Shown: positions 18,940 to 27,678, counted from the first letter of the stretch. The stretch: 44,222 nt of DNA from Pseudomonadota bacterium (GCA_021295775.1 JAGWBS010000045.1:1-44222), one strand, 5' to 3'. Made by a program: numbers and translations. The notes: a model not told the origin generated them from the letters alone.

Positions 18940-19863
18940 GTGACGACAAAGCGCGTGAAGGAGATTCTCTCCTGGTATTCGTCGGACAGCGCGGGTTCGC
19001 TGTCGAACCTGGCGCGGATGCTCAACCACGGGCGTCTGGGAGGCACCGGGAAGATGGTCATCCTGCCGGTCGACCAGGGCTTCGAGCACGGCCCGGCGCG
19101 CAGCTTCGCCCCCAACCCGCCCGCCTACGACCCGCGCTACCACTTCGAGCTGGCCATCGCCGCCGGCTGCAACGCCTACGCCGCGCCGCTGGGCTTCCTG
19201 GAGGCCGGCGCGGCGGAGTTCGCCGGCGACGTGCCGCTGATCCTCAAGCTGAACAACTCGGATTCGCTGTACGGCGGCTCCGACCCGTGCTCGGCGGTGA
19301 CCGGTTCGGTGCGCGACGCGCTGCGGCTGGGCTGCTCGGCGATCGGCTACACCATCTATCCGGCTTCGGCGCAGCGCAACAGCATGTACCAGGATCTGCG
19401 CGCGCTGACCGAGGAGGCCAAGGCGAACGGGCTGGCCGTGGTGGTCTGGTCCTACCCGCGCGGCTCCGGCATCTCGAAGGCCGGGGAGACCGCGATCGAC
19501 GTGGTCGCCTACGCCGCGCAGATCGCGGCCCAACTGGGCGCGCACGTGGTCAAGGTCAAGCCGCCCTCGGACCACGTCGAGCAGGACGCGGCGCGCAAGG
19601 TCTACGAGCAGCACGGGATCCCGGTCGGCAGCCTGGCCGAGCGCGTGCGCCACGTACTCGAGAGCTGCTTCGCGGGCCGGCGCATCGTGATCTTCTCGGG
19701 CGGTCCCGCCAAGGACCGCGAAGGGGTGATCGAGGAGATCCGGGGGATCGCCGACGGCGGGGGCTTCGGCTCGATCATGGGCCGCAACTCCTTCCAGCGC
19801 GCCAAGACCGAGGCGATCGAACTGCTCCACGAAGTCATGGACATCTACGCCGCCGTGGCGTAG
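18940..19863 (+). CDS. fbaB: Class I fructose-bisphosphate aldolase, DhnA/FbaB type
   Basis: This Schiff-base aldolase interconverts fructose 1,6-bisphosphate with dihydroxyacetone phosphate and glyceraldehyde 3-phosphate. The TIM-barrel pattern of the archaeal-type class I family is clear: LPVDQGFEHGPARSFA near residue 44, LKLNNSDSLYG, CSAIGYTIYPAS, the Schiff-base lysine region VVKVKPPSDHVEQD, and phosphate-binding FSGGPAKD. The length of 307 residues suits the family. GTG 18940 has an excellent ribosome binding site. It is followed after 17 bases by rpiB, so the pair probably serve glycolysis and the pentose phosphate pathway together. Confidence 0.93.
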   Translation: MTTKRVKEILSWYSSDSAGSLSNLARMLNHGRLGGTGKMVILPVDQGFEHGPARSFAPNPPAYDPRYHFELAIAAGCNAYAAPLGFLEAGAAEFAGDVPLILKLNNSDSLYGGSDPCSAVTGSVRDALRLGCSAIGYTIYPASAQRNSMYQDLRALTEEAKANGLAVVVWSYPRGSGISKAGETAIDVVAYAAQIAAQLGAHVVKVKPPSDHVEQDAARKVYEQHGIPVGSLAERVRHVLESCFAGRRIVIFSGGPAKDREGVIEEIRGIADGGGFGSIMGRNSFQRAKTEAIELLHEVMDIYAAVA

Positions 19864-19880
19864 GGAGGTCGACTTCCGCC

Positions 19881-20324
19881 GTGAAGATCAGCGTCGCCTC
19901 GGACCACGCGGGCTTCGAGTTCAAGCAGCGGCTCAAGCGCGAGCTGGAGAGCCAGGGGCACGAGGTGGTGGACTTCGGCACCGGCTCGGACGAATCCTGC
20001 GACTACCCGGACTACGCCGAGCCCGCGGTGCGCGAGGTGGCCGCCGGCGCCGCCGACCGCGCGATCCTGGCCTGCACCAACGGCATCGGCATGTCGATGC
20101 TCGCCAACCGCGTCCCGGGCGCGATGGCGGCGCTCGTCTACAACGAGCGCTCGGCCGCCATGACGCGCCGCCACCACGGCTCCAACGTGCTGTGCCTGGG
20201 CGCGGGCGAGTTCCCGGCCGAAGACCTGCTGCGCTGGGTCCGAATCTGGCTGGGCGAGGAGTTCGAGGGCGGGCGCCACGCCCGCCGCATCGGCAAGGTC
20301 AAGCGACTCGAAGAGCGCGGCTGA
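19881..20324 (+). CDS. rpiB: Ribose-5-phosphate isomerase B
   Basis: RpiB interconverts ribose 5-phosphate and ribulose 5-phosphate. The family pattern is clear from the start: KISVASDHAGFEFKQRL, VVDFGTGSDESCDYPDYA, and the catalytic cysteine motif ACTNGIGMSMLANRVPG (usually CGTGIG, so two residues differ while the cysteine is kept). RRHHGSNVLCLGAGE closes the active site. The length, 147 residues, is normal. The start is GTG 19881, with GGGAGG at 19863-19868. A long open frame extends far upstream in this frame, but it is only a shadow of other genes. Confidence 0.92.
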   Translation: MKISVASDHAGFEFKQRLKRELESQGHEVVDFGTGSDESCDYPDYAEPAVREVAAGAADRAILACTNGIGMSMLANRVPGAMAALVYNERSAAMTRRHHGSNVLCLGAGEFPAEDLLRWVRIWLGEEFEGGRHARRIGKVKRLEERG

Positions 20325-20418
20325 CCGCGCACGGATCGGCGTCTGCTCGACTGGCCGGCCGACCTGCCGCGGATGGACGCCGAGCGATAGTCCGGAGCCG
20401 GCCCGGGCCGCCGGTCCG

Positions 20419-20847
20419 TCAGCGGCGGCGCAGCTTGGTTCCGCTCAGCTTCAGGATGCGGTCGAACTCGGTTCGGGTCACGGGCATCACGGACAGGCGC
20501 GACTGTCGGACCAGGGCCATTTCGGCGAGCGCGGGGTCGGCCTTGATCTCGCTCAGCGGGACCGGACGCTCGAGCGCGCGCAGCGGCTCGATGTCGACCG
20601 CGACCCAGCGCTCGTCGTCGGTGGTCGGGTCCGGGTAGGCCTCGCGGGTGACGCGGGCGATGCCGACCACCTCGCAACCCTTCACCGAGTGGTAGAAGAG
20701 CATCCAGTCGCCCTTCTTCATCGCGTTCAGGTTGTTGCGGGCCTGATAGTTGCGGACGCCGTCCCAGTAGGTCGAGCCGTCGCTCACCAACTGCTCCCAC
20801 GAGTAGGCCGAGGGCTCGGATTTCGCCAGCCAGTAGGATCTCGCCAT
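20419..20847 (-). CDS. EVE domain-containing protein
   Basis: EVE domains belong to the PUA-like fold and are thought to bind modified bases in DNA or RNA. The 142-residue protein is essentially one domain: YWLAKSEPSAYSWEQL at the start, WDGVRNYQARNNLNAMKKGDWMLFYHS, GCEVVGIARVTREAYPDPT, and a C-terminal RTEFDRILKLSGTK. The start is set at MARSYWL, since the open frame upstream is Arg/Pro-rich. It converges on rpiB. No neighbouring restriction or modification gene was seen, so a housekeeping role is more likely than a defence role. Confidence 0.9.
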   Translation of the reverse strand: MARSYWLAKSEPSAYSWEQLVSDGSTYWDGVRNYQARNNLNAMKKGDWMLFYHSVKGCEVVGIARVTREAYPDPTTDDERWVAVDIEPLRALERPVPLSEIKADPALAEMALVRQSRLSVMPVTRTEFDRILKLSGTKLRRR

Positions 20848-20912
20848 CCGCGAATCATGCGGCCCGCGGCGGCCGGCTTGCAACGCGGGCGCCGAGCGGC
20901 GCCCCCGAGCGG

Positions 20913-20942
20913 TTGACCTCATCGGATCGAGCGCGATACAAA
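20913..20942 (+). promoter_or_regulatory. Sigma-70-like promoter for the methyltransferase-dienelactone hydrolase pair
   Basis: TTGACC at 20913-20918 is followed by GATACA at 20935-20940 (spacing 16), or TACAAA at 20937-20942 (spacing 18). It lies in a 153-base divergent gap, about 60 bases before the methyltransferase start, with a locally lower GC content. Confidence 0.55.
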
Positions 20943-21000
20943 AGAGCCGCCGGTTCGGCAGCTTAGGGCTGAAGCGACGTTGCGGGGAGTGCGGATCTCG

Positions 21001-21579
21001 ATGAAGCCGGTTCGACCGATCGAATTCCTTCAGGGCTTTCTGCGCAATCCGCTGCAGGTCGCGTCGGTGGTGCCGAGTTCGCGCTTCCTGGCCAGGCGCG
21101 TCCGGGAATGCGCGGACGTGGCGAGCGCCCGGGTGATCGTCGAGCTCGGTCCCGGCACTGGGGCGATGACGGGTCAGATCCTGGACCGCATGCCGGCGAA
21201 CGGGCATCTGATCGCGATCGAGATCAATTCGGACTTCGCCCAGCTTTTGCGCGAGGAGTTCCCCGATCCGCGCCTGTCCGTGTTCGAGGGCAGCTCGACC
21301 CGGATCGAGGACGCGCTGGGCGAAGCGGGCGAGGAGAGCGCCGACCTGGTGGTCTCGGGGATTCCCTTCTCGACGCTCGAGGACGGCGACGGGACGGCCA
21401 CCCTGGAAGCCGCCAAGCGCGTGCTGGCGCCCGGGGGGCGCTTCGTCGCCTACCAGTTCCGGAATCACGTGGCCCGCTACGCGGAGCCCGTGTTCGGCGC
21501 GCCGGAGACCCACAGCGGTTTCTGGAACATCCCCCCGATGAAGATCTACGTCTGGGGGCAGAGCTCGCCGGCGGCATGA
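21001..21579 (+). CDS. SAM-dependent methyltransferase, phospholipid N-methyltransferase (PmtA)-like
   Basis: This is a class I SAM-dependent methyltransferase. The N-terminal FLQGFLRNPLQVASVVPSSRFLARRV pattern is characteristic of the PmtA-like group, which methylates phosphatidylethanolamine or related lipids. SAM-binding motif I is VELGPGTGAMTGQIL; the acidic loop is AIEINSDF. A later SGIPFSTLE takes the place of the NPPY-like motif. ATG 21001 fits the family start; TTG 20980 and GTG 20989 are in-frame alternatives nearer GGGGAG. The stop overlaps the next start (ATGA). Lipid specificity is inferred, and rRNA adenine methyltransferase relatives share the fold. Confidence 0.82.
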   Translation: MKPVRPIEFLQGFLRNPLQVASVVPSSRFLARRVRECADVASARVIVELGPGTGAMTGQILDRMPANGHLIAIEINSDFAQLLREEFPDPRLSVFEGSSTRIEDALGEAGEESADLVVSGIPFSTLEDGDGTATLEAAKRVLAPGGRFVAYQFRNHVARYAEPVFGAPETHSGFWNIPPMKIYVWGQSSPAA

Positions 21580-22298
21580 TCGTCGAGTTCCCCCGCGGCG
21601 CGGAGCGGATCCGCGGCGCGCTGCGGCTGCCGGATGACGCCGCCCCCGCTCCTGGCGTGGTGGTCGTTCCCGACGTCTGGGGCCTCTCCGAGCACTACGA
21701 GCAGGTGGCGGAGCGGCTCGCCGGCGAAGGCTACGCGGCGCTCGCGCTCGACCTCTACACGCGCGGCGAGTCGCCGCAGGCCGGCGGCCCGGAGGGCGCG
21801 ACGCGCTTCATCGCGGAGCTTCCGGATCCGCAGGTGCTGGGCGATGTCCAGGCGGCGATCGACTACCTGGGCGCGCTGCCGGAGGTCGCGGGCCGGCGGG
21901 TCGGGATCACCGGCTTCTGCATGGGGGGCATGTACACCTTCCTCGCGGCCTGCCGTTGCCGCGGTCTATCGGCCGCGGCCGGCTGGTACGGAATGCTGAG
22001 GGCCGAGCGCATCGACGCCGCCAACCCCGAGCACGCGATCGACGCCGTCGCCGACCTGGGCTGTCCGGCCCTGGGCCTGTTCGGCGCCGAGGACGAACTG
22101 ATCCCCCCCAGCGACGTGGAAGAGCTGCGCCGGCGCGCGGAGCGGGGCGGTCTGCCGTTCGAGACCGTCGTCTACGAGGGCGCGGGGCACGCGTTCAACA
22201 ACGACACCCGGCCGGGCGCGTTTCGGCCCGAAGCTTCCCGGGACGCCTGGCGACGGGTGCTGGCCCTGTTCGAGCGCGAGCTGCAGCCGCCCGCCTGA
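21576..22298 (+). CDS. Dienelactone hydrolase family protein
   Basis: This alpha/beta hydrolase uses a cysteine nucleophile, in GFCMGGMYTF near residue 113, with Asp in GAEDELIPP and His in GAGHAFNN completing the triad. The length of 240 residues is normal for the family. Dienelactone hydrolases open lactone rings in aromatic degradation, but many homologues have other ester substrates, and no aromatic pathway gene is nearby. It overlaps the methyltransferase by four bases, indicating translational coupling. There is no signal peptide. Confidence 0.9.
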   Translation: MIVEFPRGAERIRGALRLPDDAAPAPGVVVVPDVWGLSEHYEQVAERLAGEGYAALALDLYTRGESPQAGGPEGATRFIAELPDPQVLGDVQAAIDYLGALPEVAGRRVGITGFCMGGMYTFLAACRCRGLSAAAGWYGMLRAERIDAANPEHAIDAVADLGCPALGLFGAEDELIPPSDVEELRRRAERGGLPFETVVYEGAGHAFNNDTRPGAFRPEASRDAWRRVLALFERELQPPA

Positions 22299-22343
22299 GC
22301 ATCCGCCGGGCGGGTCCGCACGCGTGCTAGGCTGCCGGGCGCC

Positions 22344-24017
22344 GTGAACGCCGCCGTCGTCGCCGTCGGAGTCCTGTTCGCCTTCGCGCTGGGCTACCGC
22401 TTCTACGCGCGGTTCCTGTCCCGCCGGGTCTTCGCGCTCGACGCCGCCGAGCCGGTGCCCGCGCGGGAGCTGGAAGACGGCATCGACTACGTGCCCGCGC
22501 GCCTGAGCGTGCTCTGGGGACACCACTACACATCCATCGCGGGGGCGGCGCCGATCGTCGGACCGGCGCTGGCGGTGATCTGGGGCTGGGTTCCGGCGCT
22601 GCTCTGGGTGGTCGTCGGCACCGTCGCGATGGGGGCGGTCCACGACTTCTCCGCGCTGGTCCTCAGCCTGCGAAACCGCGGCCGCACAGTCGGCCAGATC
22701 GCCGGCGACGTGCTCGGCCCGACCTCCCAGCGGTTGTTCCTGCTGGTGGTCGCGTTTCTGATCTGGATCGTGCTGGCGGTGTTCGCGTTCATCATCGGAA
22801 CGCTCTTCGTCGCCTATCCCGCGGCCATTTTTCCGATCAACGTGCAGATTCTGGTGGCGATCGTCCTCGGCTGGGGGGTGTTCCGGCGCGGGCTCCCCGT
22901 GCTGGGACCGTCGGTCGCCGGCTTCGCGCTGCTGCTGACGGCGGTCTTCTACGGGCAGGCGTTCGTGGACCGCTTCCCGGCGGTGACCGAGATCACGGTG
23001 GGCGCGTGGGTGTGGATCCTGATGCTCTACTCCTTCGTCGCCTCGGTGCTGCCCGTCTGGCTGCTGCTCCAGCCCCGCGACTATCTGAACTCGCACCAGC
23101 TCATCCTCGGACTGGCGACGATCCTGGGCGGCCTGCTGTGGCTCGCGCCCGAGATCCAGGCGCCGGCTCTCAACCCCAGCCCCGAGGGCGCGCCGCCGCT
23201 GCTGCCGTTCCTGTTCATCACCATCGCCTGCGGGGCGATCTCTGGATTCCACGGCCTGGTGTCGTCGGGGACGACCTCGAAGCAGGTTTCGCGCATGACC
23301 GACGCCCGCCCGATCGGCTTTGGCGGAATGCTGGGAGAGGGGTCGCTGGGCCTGCTCGCGGTACTGGCGACTACCGCGGGCTTCGCCAGCGCGAGCGAGT
23401 GGCACCTGCACTATGCGAGCTGGTCGGCCGCCTCGGGACTGGCGCCCAAGCTGGCCGCTTTCGTGAACGGGGCCGGCGGCTTCGTGTCCCAGCTGGGCGT
23501 ACCCGAGGCGACCGCGCGCACCTTCGTGGCCGTGATGGTGGTCGCGTTCGCGGCCACCTCGCTGGACACGGGGGCGCGCATCCTGCGCCTGATCCTGTCG
23601 GAGCTGGGCGAATCCGCGGGTCTCCGACCGCTGGGCAACCGCTACGTGGCGGCGGGCGTCGGCGTCGGCGCCGCCCTGCTGCTGGCGGTCACGCAGGCGG
23701 GCGGGCAGGGCGGGCTGATCCTGTGGCCGCTGTTCGGGACCACCAACCAGATGCTGGCCGCGCTCACGCTGACGGTCGTCAGCGTCTGGCTCAAGCGCAG
23801 CGGGCGGCCCTACGTCTACACGCTGGTGCCGATGCTCTTCGTCGCCCTGGCGACGTCGCTCGCGATGCTCGGCGAGATCCGGGGACACCTCGGGACGTCG
23901 AACTGGCTGCTCGCCGGCAGCGCCGGCTGCGTGCTGGTGTTCGCGTCCTGGGTGATCGTGGAAGGGCTGGGACAGCTCGCGGGACGGGGCGGCTCCGCGC
24001 GCGGGGAAGCCGCCTAG
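22344..24017 (+). CDS. cstA: Carbon starvation protein CstA-type peptide/pyruvate transporter
   Basis: CstA-family proteins import peptides or pyruvate, often under carbon limitation. About 15 hydrophobic segments fill the 557 residues. Family motifs include GHHYTSIAGAAPIVGPALAVIWGWVPA near residue 60, VHDFSALVLSLRNRGRT, FHGLVSSGTTSKQV and WPLFGTTNQMLAALTL. The length is between short members and the 700-residue E. coli protein. GTG 22344 is the start; a TAGGCT sequence 17 bases upstream might be part of a promoter. No sensor kinase pair is adjacent. Confidence 0.92.
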   Translation: MNAAVVAVGVLFAFALGYRFYARFLSRRVFALDAAEPVPARELEDGIDYVPARLSVLWGHHYTSIAGAAPIVGPALAVIWGWVPALLWVVVGTVAMGAVHDFSALVLSLRNRGRTVGQIAGDVLGPTSQRLFLLVVAFLIWIVLAVFAFIIGTLFVAYPAAIFPINVQILVAIVLGWGVFRRGLPVLGPSVAGFALLLTAVFYGQAFVDRFPAVTEITVGAWVWILMLYSFVASVLPVWLLLQPRDYLNSHQLILGLATILGGLLWLAPEIQAPALNPSPEGAPPLLPFLFITIACGAISGFHGLVSSGTTSKQVSRMTDARPIGFGGMLGEGSLGLLAVLATTAGFASASEWHLHYASWSAASGLAPKLAAFVNGAGGFVSQLGVPEATARTFVAVMVVAFAATSLDTGARILRLILSELGESAGLRPLGNRYVAAGVGVGAALLLAVTQAGGQGGLILWPLFGTTNQMLAALTLTVVSVWLKRSGRPYVYTLVPMLFVALATSLAMLGEIRGHLGTSNWLLAGSAGCVLVFASWVIVEGLGQLAGRGGSARGEAA

Positions 24018-24036
24018 CCGGCCCGGGACGTTCGTC

Positions 24037-24057
24037 GGTGCAGCAGATTGCTGCACC
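24037..24057. promoter_or_regulatory. Perfect 21-base palindrome between cstA and the complex III operon
   Basis: GGTGCAGCA-GAT-TGCTGCACC has perfect 9-base arms around a 3-base centre. It lies 24 bases upstream of a TTGACG -35-like element, a place suited to an operator for the act operon. It could also act as the cstA terminator hairpin, but no T-run follows. Confidence 0.6.
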
Positions 24058-24080
24058 CCGGGAAACTCCCCTGGATTCGC

Positions 24081-24110
24081 TTGACGCTGGCCCCTCTCAA
24101 AGGCTACCTG
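24081..24110 (+). promoter_or_regulatory. Candidate promoter of the alternative complex III operon
   Basis: TTGACG at 24081-24086 and TACCTG at 24105-24110 are 18 bases apart. The downstream TG matches the mrp promoter as well. Transcription would begin near 24117, leaving only about five bases before ATG 24122. Confidence 0.45.
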
Positions 24111-24121
24111 TGCGCCCGCAA

Positions 24122-24709
24122 ATGGGATCCCGGAAGCGAACTCTGGCCGCCCTGGGGGTTTCCTGCGCGCTCGCGCTGGCTGTCTCCACCACTTGGGCCG
24201 GTCTGTACTCGGACCAGTTGACCGAGGCGGAAGCCTCGGGACCGGAACAGCCGATCTCCTTCAGCCACGCCGAGCACGCGGGCGAACTCAAGATCGACTG
24301 CCTGTACTGCCACGGGCCGGCGGAGCGCAGTCAGGCGGCCACGGTGCCCGCCGTCTCGGTCTGCATGGGGTGCCACGAGCACGTCCAAGAGGGCGAGACC
24401 GAGGGCAGCCGGGAAGAGATCGCCAAGATCCACGACTACCACGCCCGGGGCGAGCCGATCCCCTGGGTCAAGGTCCACAACCTGCCCGAGTACGTGCAGT
24501 TCAAGCACTTCAAGCACGTGGGAGCCGGCATCTCCTGCCAGACCTGCCACGGCCAGGTGCAGGACATGAAGCGCGTCTACCTCGAGCCCGAGACCCGCTA
24601 CACCAAGCGGAGCATTTTCCTGCCGACGGCCAAGCTCGAGATGGGCTGGTGCATGGAGTGCCACCTCGAGCGGGGCGCCCCGGACGACTGCGCGGCCTGT
24701 CACTACTAG
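24122..24709 (+). CDS. actA: Alternative complex III subunit ActA, penta-haem cytochrome c
   Basis: ActA is the periplasmic multi-haem subunit through which quinol electrons leave alternative complex III. Five haem motifs are present: CLYCH, CMGCH, CQTCH, CMECH and CAACH. An N-terminal signal or anchor (RKRTLAALGVSCALALAVSTTWA) is visible. His-rich segments such as KHFKHVG may supply axial ligands. ATG 24122 is chosen because of the promoter placement; GTG 24110, with AAAGG upstream, is an in-frame alternative adding four residues. It is the first gene of actABCDEF, all on the same strand within 7.3 kb. Confidence 0.9.
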   Translation: MGSRKRTLAALGVSCALALAVSTTWAGLYSDQLTEAEASGPEQPISFSHAEHAGELKIDCLYCHGPAERSQAATVPAVSVCMGCHEHVQEGETEGSREEIAKIHDYHARGEPIPWVKVHNLPEYVQFKHFKHVGAGISCQTCHGQVQDMKRVYLEPETRYTKRSIFLPTAKLEMGWCMECHLERGAPDDCAACHY

Positions 24710-24728
24710 GCAGGACAGTGGGGACTGG

Positions 24729-24900
24729 ATGCCCGAACTCGACCGCAGAGATTTCCTGAAAGTCGTCGGCCTTTCGGCCGGCGCGGCCGCCACGGTCGGG
24801 TGCCAGGATCCGGTCGAGAAGATCGTCCGCTATCTGAACCAGCCCGAGGACGTCACCCCCGGGATCGCGACGTACTACAACAGCCTCTGCCGCGAGTGGC
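24729..24900 (+). pseudogene. actB: actB N-terminal fragment (Tat signal and start of MopB domain), frame broken
   Basis: The true start of actB, from ATG 24729, encodes a Tat motif (LDRRDFLKVVGLSAGAAATVGC) and then PEDVTPGIATYYNSLCRE. After the Glu codon at 24894-24896 the conserved reading passes to another frame, where VAQREGRPIKVDG continues. The usual CxxCxxxC segment that should follow SLCRE is missing. An out-of-frame deletion (length 1, 4, 7... bases, probably near 16-19) fits. The frame as written continues to a stop at 25088 with non-homologous sequence. If real, this aborts ActB after about 57 correct residues. Confidence 0.8.
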
Positions 24901-26215
24901 GCAGCGCGAGGGGAGGCCGATCAAGGTCGACGGACGCCCCGGGGACCCGCTGTCGGACGGGAGCCTGTGCGTGCGGGGACAGGCCGGCCTGGCCCGGACC
25001 TACGACGGCGCGCGCTTTCGCGGACCGCAGCGCCGAAACGGCGACCGGTTGGAACCGACGACCTGGGAGGACGCGCTCGACCTGCTGACGGAACGGCTGG
25101 CGGCGGCCGGCGACAAGGCCTTCTTCCTGGGCGGGTCGGAGACCGGCAGCCTCGACTCGCTGATCGACGAGTTCATGCAGCGGATCGGTTCGCCGCACCG
25201 GCTGCGCTACGAGGCGTTCGCCCACGAGGCGCTGCGCGCCGCCAACCGGGAGCTGTTCGGCATCGACTCGGTGCCGCAGTTCGATCTGGCCGGGGCCGAC
25301 GTCGTGGTCGCCTTCGGCACGGACTTCCTGGAGACCTGGCTAAGCCCCGTGAAGAGTCAGCGGGAATACGTCGGCGGCCGGCGGGACGGCCACGGCCACA
25401 CGGTCTTCGTGGGCCCGCGCCTGGGACTGTCGGCGGCCAGCGCCGACGCCTGGCTGGCGCCCGAACCGGGCAGCGAGATCCTGGTCGCCCTGACTCTGGC
25501 CCACGAGGTGGCGCGGGCCAAGGGCGTGAATGTCCCCGAGCTGGCCGCCTTCGGTCCCGACCGGGTGGCCGAGAGCACCGGGATCGACTCCCAGGTGCTG
25601 AGGGACCTGGCCGCGCGCATCGCCTCGGCCAAGGCCCCGCTGGCTCTGCCTCCGGGCGTCGAGCTGCAGGGGACGAACGCCGCCGCCTTCGCCGCCGCCG
25701 TGCAGCTGCTCAACTACCTGACCGGCTCCATCGGGCGGACGGTGCGCTTCGGTCCGGACCACAACGTCGCGGGACTGGGCCGCTTCGCCGACCTCAAGAA
25801 CCTGGCCGGGAGGATGCGCGGCGAGCAGATCGAAGTGCTGCTGGTGCACGGGGTCAACCCGGTCTACGACGCGCCGCAGGTCGACTTCGCCGGCGCGATG
25901 TCGAACGTGTTCACGGTCAGCTTCTCCAGCGCCTCCGACGAGACGACCGCCCTGGCCGATCTGGTTCTGCCGGACCACACGCCGTTCGAAGCCTGGGGCG
26001 ACGCCGAGCCATTGCTCGGCCTGGAACAGCTCCAGCAGCCGACCGTCCGGCCGCTCTTCGAAACCCGCGCCCTCGGCGACGTGCTGCTCGAACTGGCGCG
26101 CCGCCTGGGCCGGGGCGACGGCCTGCCCGGAGACTTCTACGCGCTGCTCCAGTCCCGCTGGGGCGGGGGAGCGGCGGGGGGCCGCGGCCCTCCGAGGTGG
26201 CGACCCGCTCCGTGA
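24896..26215 (+). pseudogene. actB: actB middle fragment, molybdopterin-oxidoreductase-like (MopB) domain
   Basis: This stretch continues ActB in a second frame, from VAQREGRPIKVDG, with DGSLCVRGQAGLARTYDG, WEDALDLLTERL and VLLVHGVNPVYDAPQ. ActB carries an MopB-like domain reported to lack molybdenum in characterised complexes. There is no natural start here. Near 26165-26200, in a G-rich stretch with a run of six G at 26176-26181, the frame breaks again and this one ends with TGA at 26213-26215. One missing base would restore the connection to the downstream part. Length and order match a normal ActB once both breaks are repaired. Confidence 0.8.
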
Positions 26216-27675
26216 GCCTGCAGCCGGGCGCCCTGTCCGCGCTGGCCCTCGAGCCGGCCGAGCTGAGCGGTGCCGAGCCGGCCGATCTGGCGCTGCTCGT
26301 CTACCCGTCGCTGCACTTCTACGACGGCCGCGGAGCGCGGCTCGCCGTCCTGAACGAGATCCCGGACCCGGTGCTCAAGACCATGTGGGGCAGCTTCGCC
26401 GAGCTGGGAATCGAAACGGCCGAGAGACTCGGCGTTCGCCTCGGAGACGTGGTGCGGGTCCAGACGGAAGCGGGCTCGGTCGAGTTGCCCGCGTTCCCGC
26501 ATCAGGGCGTTCGCGAAGGGGTGGTCGCGGTGCAGGCCGGGCAGGGGCACCGGCCGGTCGATCCCGACGCCCCCGACCCGGACCGGCAGGCGCGCCGCCA
26601 GACGATCGGCGTGAACGCCTACCCGCTGATCCCCGGGCGGCTCGACGCGGCCAGCGGGGCGCTCGCCTGGTACTCCGCTCGGGCCGAAGTCTCGGCGACC
26701 GGCGCGCGGGCGCTGGTGGCGCGGGCCCAGATCGGCTTCGACCAGGAGAACCGCGGCTTCGCCCGGGCGATGACGCTGGCGGCCTACCAGCGCGAGGAAG
26801 ATCCCCACGCCAAGGCCGACTCCGGGCACGGCGGCGGTCACGGCGACGGACACGGGGCCGAAGGCGAAGACGTCTACGGCGACAAGCCCCTGCCGGCCCA
26901 GGGCGCGGCCAGCCACCTGATCACCAAGGACTACGACCCGGCCGACGACGCCCACCACGACAGCCCCTATCGCTGGGGCCTGAACGCGGACCTGGACACC
27001 TGCGTCGGCTGCAACGCCTGCATCGTGGCGTGCGCGGTCGAGAACAACTCGCCGATCGTGGGTCCCGAGGGCGCCCGCGCGGGCCGGGAAATGCACTGGA
27101 TCCGCGTGGAGCGCTACGTCGAGACGGCGGGGGTGAAGGTCGACGTCCGGCACGCGCCGATGATGTGCCAGCACTGCGGGGCGGCGCCCTGCGAGAGCGT
27201 CTGCCCGGTGCTGGCGACCTACCACAACGTCGAAGGGCTCAACGTGATGGTGTCGAACCGCTGCATCGGCACCCGCTTCTGCTCCAACAACTGCCCCTAC
27301 AAGGTGCGGCGCTTCAACCACTGGGCCTACGACTGGGCGATCGAGGAGCCCGAGTCCTTCGCGCTCAACCCCGACGTGATGGTGCGCTCCAAGGGAGTGA
27401 TGGAGAAGTGCACGATGTGCGTCCAGCGCATCGCCGAGGGCAAGGACGAGGCGGCGCGCGAGGGCCGTCAGGTGCGCGACGGCGACATCACGCCCGCCTG
27501 CGCGCAGACCTGCCCCAGCCAGGCTCTGACGTTCGGGAACCTGAAGCATGCGGACAGCCACGTGACCCACCAGCGCCACGACAAGCGCTCCTACCGGATT
27601 CTGGAGCACCTCTACACCCGTCCCGGCGTGAACTACCAGAAGGCGATCCTGCGCACGGATCCCCACGAGGCCTAG
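26212..27675 (+). CDS. actB: actB C-terminal part: MopB C-terminal domain and four-cluster ferredoxin domain
   Basis: This third actB frame starts near GTG 26212, which overlaps the TGA ending the previous frame. It covers the end of the MopB region (LLVYPSLHFYDGRGA, ETAERLGVRLGD), a His/Gly-rich linker, and the ferredoxin-like domain that wires electrons toward ActA. Cysteine sets are CVGCNACIVAC, MCQHCGAAPCESVCP, CIGTRFCSNNCPYK and CTMC ... CAQTCP, fitting three 4Fe-4S and one 3Fe-4S cluster. The likely original gene ran 24729-27675 as one frame of about 980 residues. Whether this piece is made alone by re-initiation is unknown. Confidence 0.88.
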   Translation: MSLQPGALSALALEPAELSGAEPADLALLVYPSLHFYDGRGARLAVLNEIPDPVLKTMWGSFAELGIETAERLGVRLGDVVRVQTEAGSVELPAFPHQGVREGVVAVQAGQGHRPVDPDAPDPDRQARRQTIGVNAYPLIPGRLDAASGALAWYSARAEVSATGARALVARAQIGFDQENRGFARAMTLAAYQREEDPHAKADSGHGGGHGDGHGAEGEDVYGDKPLPAQGAASHLITKDYDPADDAHHDSPYRWGLNADLDTCVGCNACIVACAVENNSPIVGPEGARAGREMHWIRVERYVETAGVKVDVRHAPMMCQHCGAAPCESVCPVLATYHNVEGLNVMVSNRCIGTRFCSNNCPYKVRRFNHWAYDWAIEEPESFALNPDVMVRSKGVMEKCTMCVQRIAEGKDEAAREGRQVRDGDITPACAQTCPSQALTFGNLKHADSHVTHQRHDKRSYRILEHLYTRPGVNYQKAILRTDPHEA

Positions 27676-27678
27676 GCG

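Noticed and set aside
20419..20847. EVE protein as part of a defence island
   Set aside because: No restriction, methylation or toxin gene lies near it. Neighbours are metabolic genes.
21966..24056. Long antisense frame (-) opposite cstA
   Set aside because: It is rich in His, Gln, Arg and Asp with no recognisable domain. It is the complement of an obvious transporter gene.
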